From the NCBI GenBank assembly GCA_024449915.1, contig JAMZAV010000068.1, positions 620,001 to 684,000 on the forward strand: a stretch of DNA of 64,000 nt. Reading direction: 5' to 3'. The translations under genes and the position numbers were made by a program. Shown piece after piece: positions 37,081-47,564 of the stretch; the stretch's first letter is position 1; every line of letters begins with the position of its first letter. This stretch comes from Sweltsa coloradensis (taxonomy: Eukaryota > Arthropoda > Insecta > Plecoptera > Chloroperlidae). The notes below the pieces were generated by a model, which worked only from the letters and a program-made list of their open reading frames with translations, made no database searches and had not been told where the DNA came from.

Positions 37081-39454
37081 ATGTTATACATTATTTAATA
37101 TTTAAAAAAAAATCAATTTGCCTTACTCGAAAATAATGTCCTAGTGAATACTTGTTTAATTAAAAATATTCGACATTAAATTGTAAGAAAAATAACAAAT
37201 TCACACTACGGTATTTAACAAGATACTTCCTCGTCATTTAATTCATAACCCTGCACTTGGCAGGGCATTAATCTACCATTTTTATAACAACATTTAGAAC
37301 ATAAATTGAGTAACTAAATTGACGACATAAAAGTATATCATTCGTGACCCCTGCACCGATTCGGATCTGACACCATTGTCGTACAAATACAGTAGAATCA
37401 TGTCGTTGCTTCCAGCATGCAATCGAGGTTGTCCGTCTCTGTTTACAATCAAAACCATTGTAACTGTAAAACAATAAAAAAGCACATAAATCTTATCACT
37501 AAGTACTAAACCCTCTTACAAGAGTCGAGTAGTCGTTAAATCCTATCAGTAGTACACCCACAATAACAAGACCGGTAGGATAGTAATCCCCCAACTCGTG
37601 ACAAGACCCCTAGCGACACGAACGTGCAGGTATGCAACCAAAGAGAAGCAGCATTTAATGCGAAGAAGTGTCTCGTGGACCTTATCTTTAGTAGCACGTA
37701 AGACCGGAAGTGGCTGTAAGACGTATGACGTCACGTCCGGGTTTGACAGCGGCAAGTCTGAGTGATGCGTGTAGAAGCCGAATGTTAGTACTTCAATTTA
37801 CTGGCTAGAGAGCGCCACTAGCGGAGAGACCGCGTATAAAATCCGTGTTTAGCAAATCCTATCAGATGGAAGATGTGCGTGAGCCACCAGAGCTTTCTCA
37901 TGTCCTAATATAGCATTACTTCCGTGAAGTAAACCCATAAATTATACCAATAAATGTATCTTGAGAATCGTAGGATCTACTTAACCTAACCGTTATCTCA
38001 ACACATTTCGTAAGAATTTACATAAACTGATTTCTTAATTAAATGGGATAATAAAATACCAAATGTTCTTCGTATTATGCTTCTGCCTCTGATATCATCC
38101 ATCTGTTCATGTTTTTATAACTCTATTACATTTTTGGTAGTAAAAACTGTAAATAAAACTTTCTGATACTGGTTTTACTCTAAAATTTATAGAATTGTTT
38201 ATGTCCGAACACATAACACCGGATCTGGTTTTATGACTTACATGTAGGGTCGTTTCGTCACGGAGAAACAAACCATGTATTTATTATCATAAAATCTTAA
38301 CACACAATGGTCTGGAACCTACTGCAGCAAATAATAATTTAACGGTGTAAAGTCACAAGCTCAAAACAATTGATTGGACTATTGCACATACAATTTCGTA
38401 GTAACTGTCAACGTTGTGTTATAGAAAAACGTAAAAGGAAACAAGAAACTCAAAACATTGCAAAACGACATTTCGGATGTAGTTATTAGAGTCGTAACAA
38501 GTTTTTCAATTTTACAAATGCATAAATCGATAATATTGATTCATGCCAAAAATACGAACTCAAATAAATACACATGTAGACCGACTTGCACATACACTAT
38601 AACAATTATTACAAGATCAATAACTTATTCCGCAGAATATGATGGAATAAAATAGTGATGAGGTACCTATCAATGTGTTTACAATGATTATACAATGAAT
38701 AGAAGACGATACCATTATTATACCAGAATCGTAGACATATGAATAAGTTGGACGGAATAATTTAATACGGATAGCGATTCTTCAAAACAAGAGCGTAATT
38801 TATTTTTTGTGACCCAGTGTTTGAGGAAGATAAAATAAAACTGTCGAAAACGGATGCCCCAAATCAATTGAGCACGTATGCAAACGATAGTGAATGAAAT
38901 GAACGAGAAGTCGGTCACAGTCATGCACTTTAGAGCGTCCAGTACGTATTCCCGAACTGTGCACGCCCGTTTGAGACAATTGGTTCTATAAACTACCCAG
39001 GACACGTACACCAGACTCAAGCATACAACATTCCAACGTCACGTGGAATCGAATCTCGCGTTCAAGTCAATCGATCACAATCTACAGAATCGAATCGTAG
39101 AAATAATCAACAGTTGTCTCTTGTCCCATTAAGAAGTCAATTTATTTTTATTTTGGGCGTGTTCTGTTCTTATTATTTTCCTTTTCTCGTTCTCTTGAAC
39201 ATTTCCGTAGATGGCAATTCCTACACGGATCTCATGATTGCATCAAATCCAATCTTTTACGTCTGGCCGGCGGCGCGTCGCCCGCACTAAACCTATAACT
39301 CCACTTAATGTCTTCGACCTTCCCTTTATGCCACCAACCCTATTACCTTATTGAAATTTGTAGTGGCATTCATTCGATGAATACATGTCAATCATTGATA
39401 AAAACTTAAGATTCGTTCAAATATGAATTATTACCAGCACTATGTTCGTAATTC
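37081..39454. other. No recognisable gene
   Basis: Nothing supported. TATAAAATCC at about 37833 lies in an otherwise undistinguished stretch. Confidence 0.4.
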
Positions 39455-39545
39455 GGAATTTATATTTTTGCGTGTTTGAATGGTTATTTGTACACAGTTT
39501 TAATACATGATTTTAAAGAGTGCTAATTTAGATTGGTACAATGGT
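39455..39545 (+). repeat. Diverged relative of the 7.7-kb repeat segment
   Basis: ATATTTTTGCGTGTTTG and ATTTAGATTGGT line up, in the same order and spacing, with ATATTTTTGCGTATTTTAG and ATTTTAGATTGGTG at 7745-7825. Similarity is moderate. Confidence 0.4.
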
Positions 39546-39656
39546 ATATTAAAATAAAACTTCCTTGAACCATGAAGTAAATCAGCACAACACTCGTAAT
39601 AGAGACATTCTTTCTACACAGTATAGTACGAAGCTAACTCAAAATTAATTTTTTAA

Positions 39657-39821
39657 TATTTTAATAAATTGCCAGACCTGATAGGAAATGCTAAAGATCT
39701 AATAACATTTCGAAGTAAACTTAAAACATTATTGACCCTTAAAGCCTACTACACCATGGAGGAGTTCCTTCAAGACAAAGATCTTGAATTTGACGATAAG
39801 AGAGTGATTGAGGCTATTTAA
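39657..39821 (+). pseudogene. C-terminal tail of a non-LTR (LINE) reverse transcriptase
   Basis: An open stretch of about 54 codons ends at TAA 39819-39821. It reads FNKLPDLIGN at the start, ITFRSKLKTLL in the middle and AYYTMEEFLQD near the end. This order (N-x-LP, then F-x-x-KLK-x-LL, then YY-x-x-EEFL) is the usual last segment of LINE polyproteins downstream of the RT domain. A stop codon at 39654-39656 precedes it and nothing upstream is recognisable, so it is a 5'-truncated copy, as LINE insertions usually are. The clade (CR1, Jockey or related) cannot be set from this tail. The copia element begins 220 bp downstream, probably within the LINE's 3' untranslated part or just beyond it. Confidence 0.55.
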
Positions 39822-40036
39822 AGTACTATCGTAATTCAAATTTAGATGATCAATGTAATGTTTTAAATGTTTCATTGTCAGTGTAGGCCTATAACTTCTA
39901 GTGGGCCTTATTCAAAGATGTGAAAATATTGTTTTGTTATGTAGGCCTAGCTGTGTTTCTGATTAGTTATATTGTGATCACTGAATTTTATCTTATTTCA
40001 CTATGTTATTGTTTTTATTTTACGATATTGTTATAA

Positions 40037-40041
40037 TTGTG
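40037..40041 (+). repeat. Target-site duplication, left (TTGTG)
   Basis: TTGTG immediately precedes the 5' LTR and is repeated exactly after the 3' LTR at 44809-44813. Five bases is the usual length for copia elements. Confidence 0.9.
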
Positions 40042-40340
40042 TGTTGAAATTGGCCTCTCACGGATACGATAAGAGACGGTCACGCATTCTGCCGGCCAGG
40101 AGGCCTATACTAGAATAGGCGCTTCACGCATTTTCCCTTGTTACCCGCTAGAGGGCAGGCAGCGCTTCTTTTGCTCGCCTAGAAACAGTTCCATTCTCTC
40201 TCCTACAACGTTTGTAAAACGTAACGTAATTGTATCACAACTTGTCTTGCTAATAATTAAATCTAACGAGTATTCTTGAACAAGTCTTGAATTCCTTTAT
40301 GTGTGAAGTAACCCTGCGTATCCACTCAACCTGCTCCACA
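40042..40340 (+). repeat. Copia 5' LTR
   Basis: 299 bp, TG...CA. Identical to the 3' LTR except at GGCCTCTC, where the 3' copy has GGCGCTCTC. It should carry the promoter, but no convincing TATA box was identified. Confidence 0.97.
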
Positions 40341-40355
40341 GGTTATGGGGCCCAG
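40341..40355 (+). promoter_or_regulatory. Copia primer-binding site (half initiator tRNA-Met type)
   Basis: GGTTATGGGGCCCAG starts directly after the LTR. The anticodon arm of insect initiator tRNA-Met (CTGGGCCCATAACC) is complementary to GGTTATGGGCCCAG. The site therefore matches the internal tRNA region used by Drosophila copia, with one extra G in the G-run. Confidence 0.75.
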
Positions 40356-40474
40356 ATTAACGGAATAAACGTTGGGTTAATTGATAAACAAAAGGTAAGT
40401 GCTTGAGGAATCACGTATTCAGATTTAGGCCTAGGCCTAGCCTACGCGTCGCGAAGGTTCTGGACCGACGGAAT

Positions 40475-41044
40475 ATGATGGCGTCATCTAGCTCGGCCAG
40501 AATTGAACTACTAGACAAGGATAATTACGATACGTGGAAAATACAGATGGAAGCTTTATTGGTTAAAAACGATGCTTGGGCGTACGTGAGTGGGGAAGAC
40601 AGAAAACCTACAATCAGAACTGGAGACGCCGGCGCGGCATCGGTTATAGCTTTGAAGGAGTGGGAAAATAAAGATAGGAAGGCTAAGTCGGACCTTATCT
40701 TGTCAATTAGCCCTTCAGAGCTAAAACAAATAAAAGGATGTGTAACATCGAACGAAGTTTGGGTTAAACTGCAGTCGATATACCAATCACGAGGGCCTGC
40801 TCGCAAGGCCACACTGTTGAAACAATTAACCTTGCATCGTATGGATGATAGTGAAGACGTGCGCGAACATCTTCGGAAGTTCTTCGATACGATAGACAAA
40901 CTGAATGAGATGGAAATAAACATTAATCCGGATTTATTGACCATAATGCTCCTGTATAGCTTGCCGCCTAGTTTCGAGAATTTTTGGTGTGCGATAGAAT
41001 CTCGGGACGAGTTACCAACACCGGAAGTATTGCGCGCAAAATAG
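40475..41044 (+). pseudogene. Copia gag, capsid-like N-terminal part
   Basis: The frame is open from about 40403, but the first ATG is at 40475 (followed by a second at 40478), giving a peptide that starts MMASSSSARIELLDKDNYD. It has the copia Gag features: a W-x-x-QMEALL stretch after the DNYDTWK motif, then DLILSISPSELKQIKGC and a leucine-rich segment with HLRKFFDTIDKLNEMEI. It would form the capsid of the virus-like particle. The frame stops at 41042-41044, where a short A-run at 41038-41041 is one base short for continuity; homologous Gag sequence continues in the next frame. There are about 189 codons before the break. Confidence 0.9.
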
Positions 41045-41562
41045 TGGAAGAAAATGATGCGCGGAAAAATGACACACGTATCTCGGACAATAACGCGATG
41101 TTCGTTCCTAAACGAAATGTGAAACGGTATGGTAGCTCCAACAAAAATAAAGGTGGTAAAAACGAACAGAAATTCAACGAACCATTTAAATATAAATGTC
41201 ACCGCTGTCATCAGGTAGGTCACAAAGCCAAGGAATGTGTAAATGAGAAGAAACATGCCGAAATCGCAAAGAAAGCTGAGAATTTAAGCTTGTACGTTTC
41301 TTCGGAAAATTTATGCGAGGAAGCATTGAGATCAACGACCGCGAATCGTGGTGAGAAATGGTGCTTAGATAGTGGCTGCACGTCGCACCTATGCAATGAC
41401 AGGGACAGGTTCGTTAAAATTGCTGAAAATAGACCCGGAAAATTAAATCTCGCCAGCAACACATCGACAGAGACTACGGCCAAGGGAATCGTGGCGATCA
41501 CAGCTGAAGTTAACGGACAACAGAAGAATGTAAGTCTGAAAAACACCGCTGCACGTTCCTGA
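41039..41562 (+). pseudogene. Copia gag nucleocapsid (zinc knuckle) and protease
   Basis: This continues Gag one frame over. A CCHC zinc knuckle (CHRCHQVGHKAKEC, C-x2-C-x4-H-x4-C) is encoded at 41197-41238 and would bind the genomic RNA. The aspartic protease active site follows as WCLDSGCTSHL, with DSG at 41368-41376. The frame ends at a TGA at 41560-41562. Just before it (about 41550) one extra base shifts the reading, and the conserved protease-to-integrase linker (PDLRMNLLSVG) is found in the next frame. Apart from the frame breaks, the motif residues are intact. Confidence 0.9.
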
Positions 41563-42466
41563 CTTACGAATGAACTTGCTGTCAGTCGGAAAAATCACTG
41601 ACTGTGGATTCAAAGTAACATTTGGAAAGGAATCGGCCAAGATCATCGATGGAACGGGTAGGACAGTCTTGCCAGCTGATCGAGTGAACGGGCTTTACTG
41701 TGAGCAAGAGAGTGAGCAGCAATGTAAAACCAAAAAACGCGCTACTGTGGAGAGTTGGCATCGCAGAATGGGACATCTTAACGTCAAAGATCTCCTGGAA
41801 GGCGAACGCAACGGAACTGTGCTGGGTATCGATGTAATCGAACCGAGAGAGACGTTCGATTGTGAAACGTGCATCCGTGGAAAAATGACCAGAGCCCCTT
41901 TTCCCAAAAATTCGGAGAGAAACACGGAATTGCTGGAAATAATTTACTCCGATATTTGTGGTCCGATGCGCGTTGAATCGAACGGAAAGGCAAGATATTT
42001 TATCACGTTCATCGACGATTGCTCTCGCTGGTGTGAAGTGAAAATGCTCAAGCAGAAAAGTGAGGCTCTGGATGCATTCAAGGAATTCAAAGCTTTCGTC
42101 GAGACACATACTAGTAAGAAAATAATGTATCTTCAATCGGACAATGGCACAGAATATCGAAGTATCGCTTTTGAAGACTACTTAAAGACAAACGGCATCG
42201 GACGTAGGTTAACGGTTACGCACACACCGGAACAGAACGGAGTCGCGGAAAGGAAAAACCGTACGCTCGTGGAAATGGCGAGGTGCCTACTGATACAATC
42301 CGGACTGCCACCGTCGTTTTGGGGCGAAGCAATAAACACGGCAAATTACATCAGAAACAGGTGTCCTTCTAGAAGCATAAGTGGCAAAACTCCTTTCGAG
42401 AAGTGGACTGGAGAAGCACCGGACGTTAGTAACTTACGTGAATTCGGCTGCGAAGTCTCACTTTGA
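41552..42466 (+). pseudogene. Copia integrase (zinc-binding and catalytic core)
   Basis: Carries the GAG-pre-integrase zinc site, with His at 41759 and 41774 and Cys at 41861 and 41870 (WHRRMGH...CETC). The rve catalytic core follows, with Asp in DICGPM (41951), Asp in LQSDNGTEY (42140) and Glu in GVAERKNRT (42248). The last two are separated by 35 residues, the canonical D-D-35-E spacing. It would insert the element cDNA. The frame ends at TGA 42464-42466, where about one base is missing near 42458 relative to the continuing frame. Confidence 0.93.
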
Positions 42467-42792
42467 TCCGGGAACCAGCTCGGAGCAAGTTCGAGCCACG
42501 CTCGAAGAAAGGTGTATTTGTCGGTTATTCGAAGGAGTCGAAAGCATACAGAGTATGGGTACCGGAAGATAGAAAAATCGACATAACGCGAGACGTGGAA
42601 TTTACTAAGTCAGTAACATTCCCATCCGACAAAGTGTACGAGGATTTTATGCCGGAGGAAACCAACTCCCCAGTTCGGAAGGTCGTTGAGTTTCCGATCA
42701 AAGAGAACGAGTCGAATGAAGAAAACGCGCCGGAAGAAGACGCGGCTGAGAATGAACCAAGAAGAGGCGTGGCCGACCCGGAAGACTCATGA
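42463..42792 (+). pseudogene. Copia integrase C-terminal part and linker
   Basis: The segment begins around LIREPARSKFEPRSKKGVF and VGYSKESKAYRVW, the conserved GYS-x-x-SKAYRV motif downstream of the copia integrase core. It is followed by an acidic Glu/Asn-rich linker (KENESNEENAPEEDAAE) typical of the region between integrase and RT. It ends at TGA 42790-42792 and overlaps the next frame, which starts the RT region, so one base is probably missing around 42780. There is no independent start; 42463 is a TTG. Confidence 0.85.
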
Positions 42793-43372
42793 CCGGTCTC
42801 AGGGGAAGACCCAAGAAGATCTACCAACCGGCCTGTTACGCGGAAGAAGATTTGGAATTTGCCGGTGTAGCCGAAGTTCCATTCCAAGAGGCGATAGATG
42901 GTCCGAACAGGGACGAGTGGCGTCAAGCCGTAGCATCCGAGCTGAAATCGATTATCAAGAAAGATACGTGGAAGCTGGTGGAACGTCCATCGGATCGCAA
43001 GGTAATTGGCAGTCGAGTAGTCCCTGAGAAACAAATACGATCAGGATGGGAACATCGACCGAAGAAAAGCTAGGATAGTCGCTAGGGGCTTCGCACAGCG
43101 TCCAGGTGTGGATTTCGACGAGACTTTTCGCGCCGGTGGCGCGTATCAGTTCCGTACGTATGATGATGGCTCTAGCTGCACAGCATGGGATGAAGGTAAA
43201 TCAGTTCGACGTCACGACCGCGTACCTGAATGGCGTGCTCGAAGAGAAGATATACATGGAGGTGCCCAAGCTCACTGAAGAAACACTAGAGGAAATATCT
43301 CACACGGAATCGAAGAACAGCGAAACTGGAAAGAAAGCAACGGAAATGCTCCACGAACTAAAGGGATGGTAA
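42789..43372 (+). pseudogene. Copia reverse transcriptase, N-terminal half
   Basis: The RVT_2 domain starts with RGRPKKIYQP, PFQEAIDGPNRDEWRQAV and KDTWKLVERP. It continues after shifts with ARIVARGFAQRPGVDFDETF, then APVARISSVRMMMALAAQHG and QFDVTTAYLNGVLEEKIYME, which holds the first catalytic Asp. Three single-base excesses interrupt it: in the CCC run at 43022-43024, in the TTTT run at 43125-43128 and near 43366. All conserved RT blocks are present and in order. Confidence 0.9.
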
Positions 43373-44514
43373 CAAGGTATGTCTCTTAAATAAGGCGCTT
43401 TACGGTCTGCGTCAGGCCGGACGTCGCTGGCATGCAGCATTGAGCGAACAACTAACGAAATTTGGATTGAAACAATCTGCTGCCGACCCTTGCACATTTT
43501 TCTCCGGGCAAGGAGAAAACATCCTGATCGTCATGGTATACGTGGATGACATGTTAGTCGCATCCCGAAACGAGAAAGTCATTGCCGAAGTTTTTGATCA
43601 TCTATCGAAGGTATTCGAAGTCAAGAATCTTGGAGAAGTGAAATACTGTCTTGGAATAGAATTCGTCAGAGACGTTAAAGGAATATCCATGAACCAGCGA
43701 GGATATGTAAACGACATCCTAGAACGTTACGGAATGTCGGAGTCGAAGCCCGTATCTACGCCGTTGGACCCTGGCACGAAGCTGAAGAGGAACGAAGAGA
43801 AGTCCGAACCAGGGGAAGAGAAACTGCCGTACAGAGAACTAATAGGGGCACTGATGTATTTGGCTGTTTGCTCTAGACCTGACATAGCCCACGCGGTCAG
43901 CTATCTAAGCCAATACAATTCCTGCTACGACAGAACTCACTGGATCGCGGCGAAACGCGTTCTGCGGTACTTGAAGGGAACGGCGGATATTGGTCTACGA
44001 TTCGAGAAATCAGCTGGAAGTTTGGTTGGTTTCGGGGACGCAGATTGGGGGAACTGTTCGAACGACAGGAGATCCTATACAGGGTATGCTTTCATCCTGA
44101 GCGGTTGTCCGATTTCCTGGGAATCAAGAAAGCAGAGAACAGTGGCCCTATCGTCGACTGAGGCTGAGTATATGGCTCTCACCGAAGCTGCTAAGGAAGC
44201 CATATACCTTCAGCGATTCCTCGTAGAACTCGGGTTTTGAGAAATTAGCCGAAGTAAAAATATTCAGCGACAACAATGGGGCACGAAAGTTATCAGAAAA
44301 CCCCATTTACCATCGAAGAACGAAGCACATAGATGTGCGCCACCACTTCATCAGAGAAGTGTTGGAAAATGGACTTGTGAAGGTCGAGTACAGGTCGACC
44401 GAGGACATGGCAGCTGACGTACTAACAAAGGGACTGCCTGGACCGAAGCACGCGAAATGCCTTCGGATGCTGGGACTGCAGAATCTCCGTTCTCATCTCG
44501 AGGGGAAGTGTTGA
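43368..44514 (+). pseudogene. Copia reverse transcriptase C-terminal half and RNase H
   Basis: After the shift near 43366 the frame runs without a stop to 44240. It contains LNKALYGLRQAGRRWH, MVYVDDMLVA (the YVDD active site, 43539-43550), then KYCLGIEF, RPDIAHAVSYLSQYN and HWIAAKRVLRYLKGT. RNase H follows with GFGDADWGN (Asp at 44037), SYTGYAFILSG and LSSTEAEYMALTEAAKEA. The stop at 44238-44240 results from one extra T in a TTTT run (44234-44237). The reading continues one frame over with FSDNNGARKL, RTKHIDVRHHFIRE and DVLTKGLPG, and terminates at TGA 44512-44514, six bases inside the 3' LTR. All catalytic residues are intact. Confidence 0.93.
44501..44508 (+). promoter_or_regulatory. Copia polypurine tract
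   Basis: AGGGGAAG lies immediately upstream of the 3' LTR, where plus-strand DNA synthesis would be primed. Confidence 0.85.
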
Positions 44515-44808
44515 AATTGGCGCTCTCACGGATACGATAAGAGACGGTCACGCATTCTGCCGGCCAGGAGGCCTATACTAGAATAGGCGCTTCACGCATT
44601 TTCCCTTGTTACCCGCTAGAGGGCAGGCAGCGCTTCTTTTGCTCGCCTAGAAACAGTTCCATTCTCTCTCCTACAACGTTTGTAAAACGTAACGTAATTG
44701 TATCACAACTTGTCTTGCTAATAATTAAATCTAACGAGTATTCTTGAACAAGTCTTGAATTCCTTTATGTGTGAAGTAACCCTGCGTATCCACTCAACCT
44801 GCTCCACA
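44509..44808 (+). repeat. Copia 3' LTR
   Basis: 300 bp, TG...CA, identical to the 5' LTR except for a one-base insertion near its start. The end of the pol frame reads into it. Confidence 0.97.
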
Positions 44809-44813
44809 TTGTG
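44809..44813 (+). repeat. Target-site duplication, right (TTGTG)
   Basis: Exact repeat of 40037-40041. Confidence 0.9.
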
Positions 44814-44885
44814 TAAATCAGGCGACACAATCTTCACTGTTGTCTTTGTTTAACATTTACTTGTATTTCCTGTACTTGTATAATG

Positions 44886-45804
44886 GACGACTGGTGATGG
44901 GCGGAGCTTAAAACGATCGATAGGCCAAGTGTCGAGAGTTGGGATAGATTCTCATTTCCCAAGTTTACGTCTGTTGAACGGCGCAACACTAATCACGCTC
45001 TAACTCTTATTCTATTCATTATTTGGACAAAACTTAAGAGGAATATTATTTAGCAAACATATCATTGCTTATAATAGAGATTATTGCGATTTTTTTGACA
45101 CAGCCGTTAACTTGTTATTACAATGTACGCATCATACATCAAAAATAATCAAAACGACTATAAACTTTCTCAACTTCAATTGACAAAAAACTACTCATCG
45201 GATTTCGACAAGACCTCTTTCAAAAAATTCATCAGACTTTTTAGACAAGAAATAAATCAACTTCCTAGTAGAAAGTGCACTGAACAAAATTTTACAGCAT
45301 GGGTTAATATGCAGCGTGCAGTTTTTCACGACTCATCCGCACGTCAAAAATACGTAAATGTCATAAAAACACATACACTGCAGATGAACCTATGCAATAA
45401 AATTTCGTTCAGTACACTTTCTATCTAGGAAGTTGATTTATTTTTTGTCTAAACAGCCAGATGCATTTTTTGAAGGAGGTCTTGTCAAAATCCGGTCAGT
45501 AGTTTTTGTCAATTGAAGTTGAGAAAGTTTATAGTCGTTTTGATTATTTTGATGTATGATGCGTACATCGTAATAACAAGTTAACGGCTGAGTCAAAAAA
45601 TTCGCAATCATCGCTATTATAAGCAATATGTTTGCTAAATAATATTCCTCTTAAGTTTTGTCCAAATAATGAATAGAATAAGAGCTAGAGCGTGATTAGT
45701 GCTGCGCCGTTAAACAGACGTTAACTTGCGAAAAGAGGATTTATCCCAACTCATTCCGACATGTTGCCTCGTGACGTCAGCAGGCGAGTAAAATTCTAGT
45801 CGTC
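44886..45804. repeat. 919-bp imperfect palindrome
   Basis: The two halves are inverted copies centred near 45345. Strong matches include TAACTTGTTATTAC near 45111 against GTAATAACAAGTTA near 45571, CTTTCTCAACTTCAATTGAC against GTCAATTGAAGTTGAGAAAG, and AATAAATCAACTTCCTAG against CTAGGAAGTTGATTTATT. The pairing continues into the centre (CAGTGCACTTTCTAC-type arms), so there is almost no loop. I estimate about 85-90% identity. The reading frames inside are short and unlike known proteins. No flanking target duplication was found. It is a foldback-type element or an old inverted duplication. Confidence 0.85.
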
Positions 45805-46343
45805 AATTGATAAACTTGTCTGAATAAAAATTGAAAATTGAAAAAAGTATAACAAAAGATAAGGAAAGTTTAAAACAGACAACAAATCGCAAAGTCGATA
45901 TATTTCATAAATGCTTAAGAAATTCGTGAAAAGTCACAATTAAAGAATTTAATTTAGTGTCTTTTCATTTTTTTAAATTTTTTATATAAGTTGGATTGAA
46001 AAGTGACTTCGTGATAAGTGGCTTCTTCGTCTTTCCCACTATACATATAATATTTTATATACGTGTCTATATATTGTTTGTTGTTTTTGTCACTATATTC
46101 TATACTTTATTTTAAATATATCTACCAGTTTACTTCTATTATTTATGTATTTATTTATTTATTTATATAAGAGTCTAGTACAGCACAACTACCATTTAAC
46201 ATAGATAATATAATATATATATATAAAGTAAAAATTAAAATTCCATTATTATACCTTCAACCTAACAAATAATTATATGGTGATGAACAATAAACAAAAA
46301 TATCAAAATTATAAGTGCAACAAAACATGAGAGTAAATAGCGT
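45805..46343. other. AT-rich DNA with TTTA and TA tracts
   Basis: A (TTTA)n tract lies at about 46144-46166 and a TA tract at about 46212-46225. No gene. The right part may be the 3' untranslated end of the LINE fragment that follows on the minus strand. Confidence 0.45.
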
Positions 46344-46876
46344 TTATATGCAACAATAATAACAGGATAGGAATGTGTTTATAAAAGAATAGAGGAGGAA
46401 ATGCAAATGACCTTTAACTTCAGTCCAATCACAGATTGATTTTTTAAAAGAATTGAAATAAGAAAATATGTCTAACTTTGGTAAATAAGCTAAATTATTA
46501 TAAAATGAAGGTGAAACAAATGTGACAGATCTACGGGTAATAGAAAGTCTAGGTCTAGCTACATGGAAAATGTGCGTAAGCCTAGTAAAGCGGGTTGGAA
46601 CATGGAGTGGAAAAATGGAGGACATGGGTCTGGTGGACCGGTAAATACCATTGATGATACTGTGCAGGAAAGACATGTCATAGTGTTTTCTTCGAGTGGC
46701 TATAGATCTGTCATGAAAATTTCACTCATAATTTGTTGTCGTGATCAGTCATTAAAAGCTGGGACTCGATGACGAACAATTTTACAGTAAAATCAAAGTA
46801 CTCTTATCTATTTTCTTAATGTTGGTATCAGCTGACAATGCCCAAATTGGAGGACAGTACACAATCACAGGTAAGC
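46344..46876 (-). pseudogene. LINE reverse transcriptase C-terminal fragment
   Basis: Read from right to left, the first part (to about 46775) gives VIVYCPPIWALSADTNIKKI, the usual 'YC-P-IW' region at the end of the RT domain. After stops and a shift, an open stretch reads DRSIATRRKHYDMSFLHSII, then VPTRFTRLTHIFHVARPRLS and SFYNNLAYLPKL. The RR-x-x-x-D-x-x-FL-x-x-I-NG arrangement followed by the R-rich and YNNL segments is the standard C-terminus of jockey/CR1/I-type LINE proteins. The RT catalytic domain lies outside the preserved part, and in-frame stops occur around 46722-46790. It is a truncated, dead copy. Confidence 0.8.
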
Positions 46877-47559
46877 GCAGTATGGGTCACGAATATCAGC
46901 GAACCTATAACATGATAAACCCAATAGGGACATGGCAATAATATTATTGTATTGTATTGATATATTATTGTATTGACACACACAATATCAGATTGAACAT
47001 GTATTACATGTGATTAACGTGTTTGCAATGTATTAATTTCGTGTTTGTTCTGTGTTCTTAATTAAAAACATAAGTATGGGCCCCTACACGCAAACCACCG
47101 GCTATTGATATTGCTTGCTTGTATAATGTAGGAACATGTATCAATATTATCCGTGTAATTATTACCACAATATGTTCAGTTAGGCGAGTGGATTTGGGCA
47201 ACGTCGAATGTCACGTCAACTGTAGTTCACAATAATTGACCACTATGAGTGGATTCTGGTTAACGTGAATAGGAAATATGTTAAAAGAACAAAAAGTTCA
47301 ATGTTTGTTTAAAGAATTAGAAGATAAATTAGATTTCAAGATTTAACAACACCATCTTTTATTGCCCCCAGTCCATTCCAGACGCATAATTGTTTTAAAT
47401 AAATGTGATACATGTTTGGTGTGTATCTATAAAATTTTGATTTTTGTTCCTTCTACTACTTTGCGACAATTTATGCAAATACCATTTGAGGTTGAAAAGT
47501 TCTGGGATTTTATTCCTACTTTCTACCTTCCCTCTATAAACGTTTTGAATCACCAAAAA
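46877..47559. other. No recognisable gene
   Basis: AT-rich spacer between the LINE fragment and the BEL element. The 96-codon frame at 47362-47652 runs into the BEL LTR and has no motif. Confidence 0.45.
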
Positions 47560-47564
47560 CATTT

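Larger units (their letters stand above)
40042..44808 (+). mobile_element. Full-length Ty1/copia LTR retrotransposon
   Basis: A 4767-bp element bounded by LTRs of 299 and 300 bp beginning TGTTGAAATTGG and ending CTGCTCCACA, with a perfect 5-bp target duplication (TTGTG). Internal order is primer site, gag with zinc knuckle, protease, integrase, reverse transcriptase, RNase H and polypurine tract. Integrase before RT is diagnostic of copia. The LTRs differ by one inserted base, so the insertion is very recent. The gag-pol frame is interrupted by eight single-base indels and no substitution-type stop was noticed. As written it could not make the polyprotein, but the pattern also fits residual sequencing indels. 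Confidence 0.97.

Noticed and set aside
40525..41256. 243-codon minus-strand frame
   Set aside because: It is the antisense of copia gag; no domain, and the plus strand carries clear Gag motifs.
41582..42136. 184-codon minus-strand frame
   Set aside because: Antisense shadow of the copia integrase.
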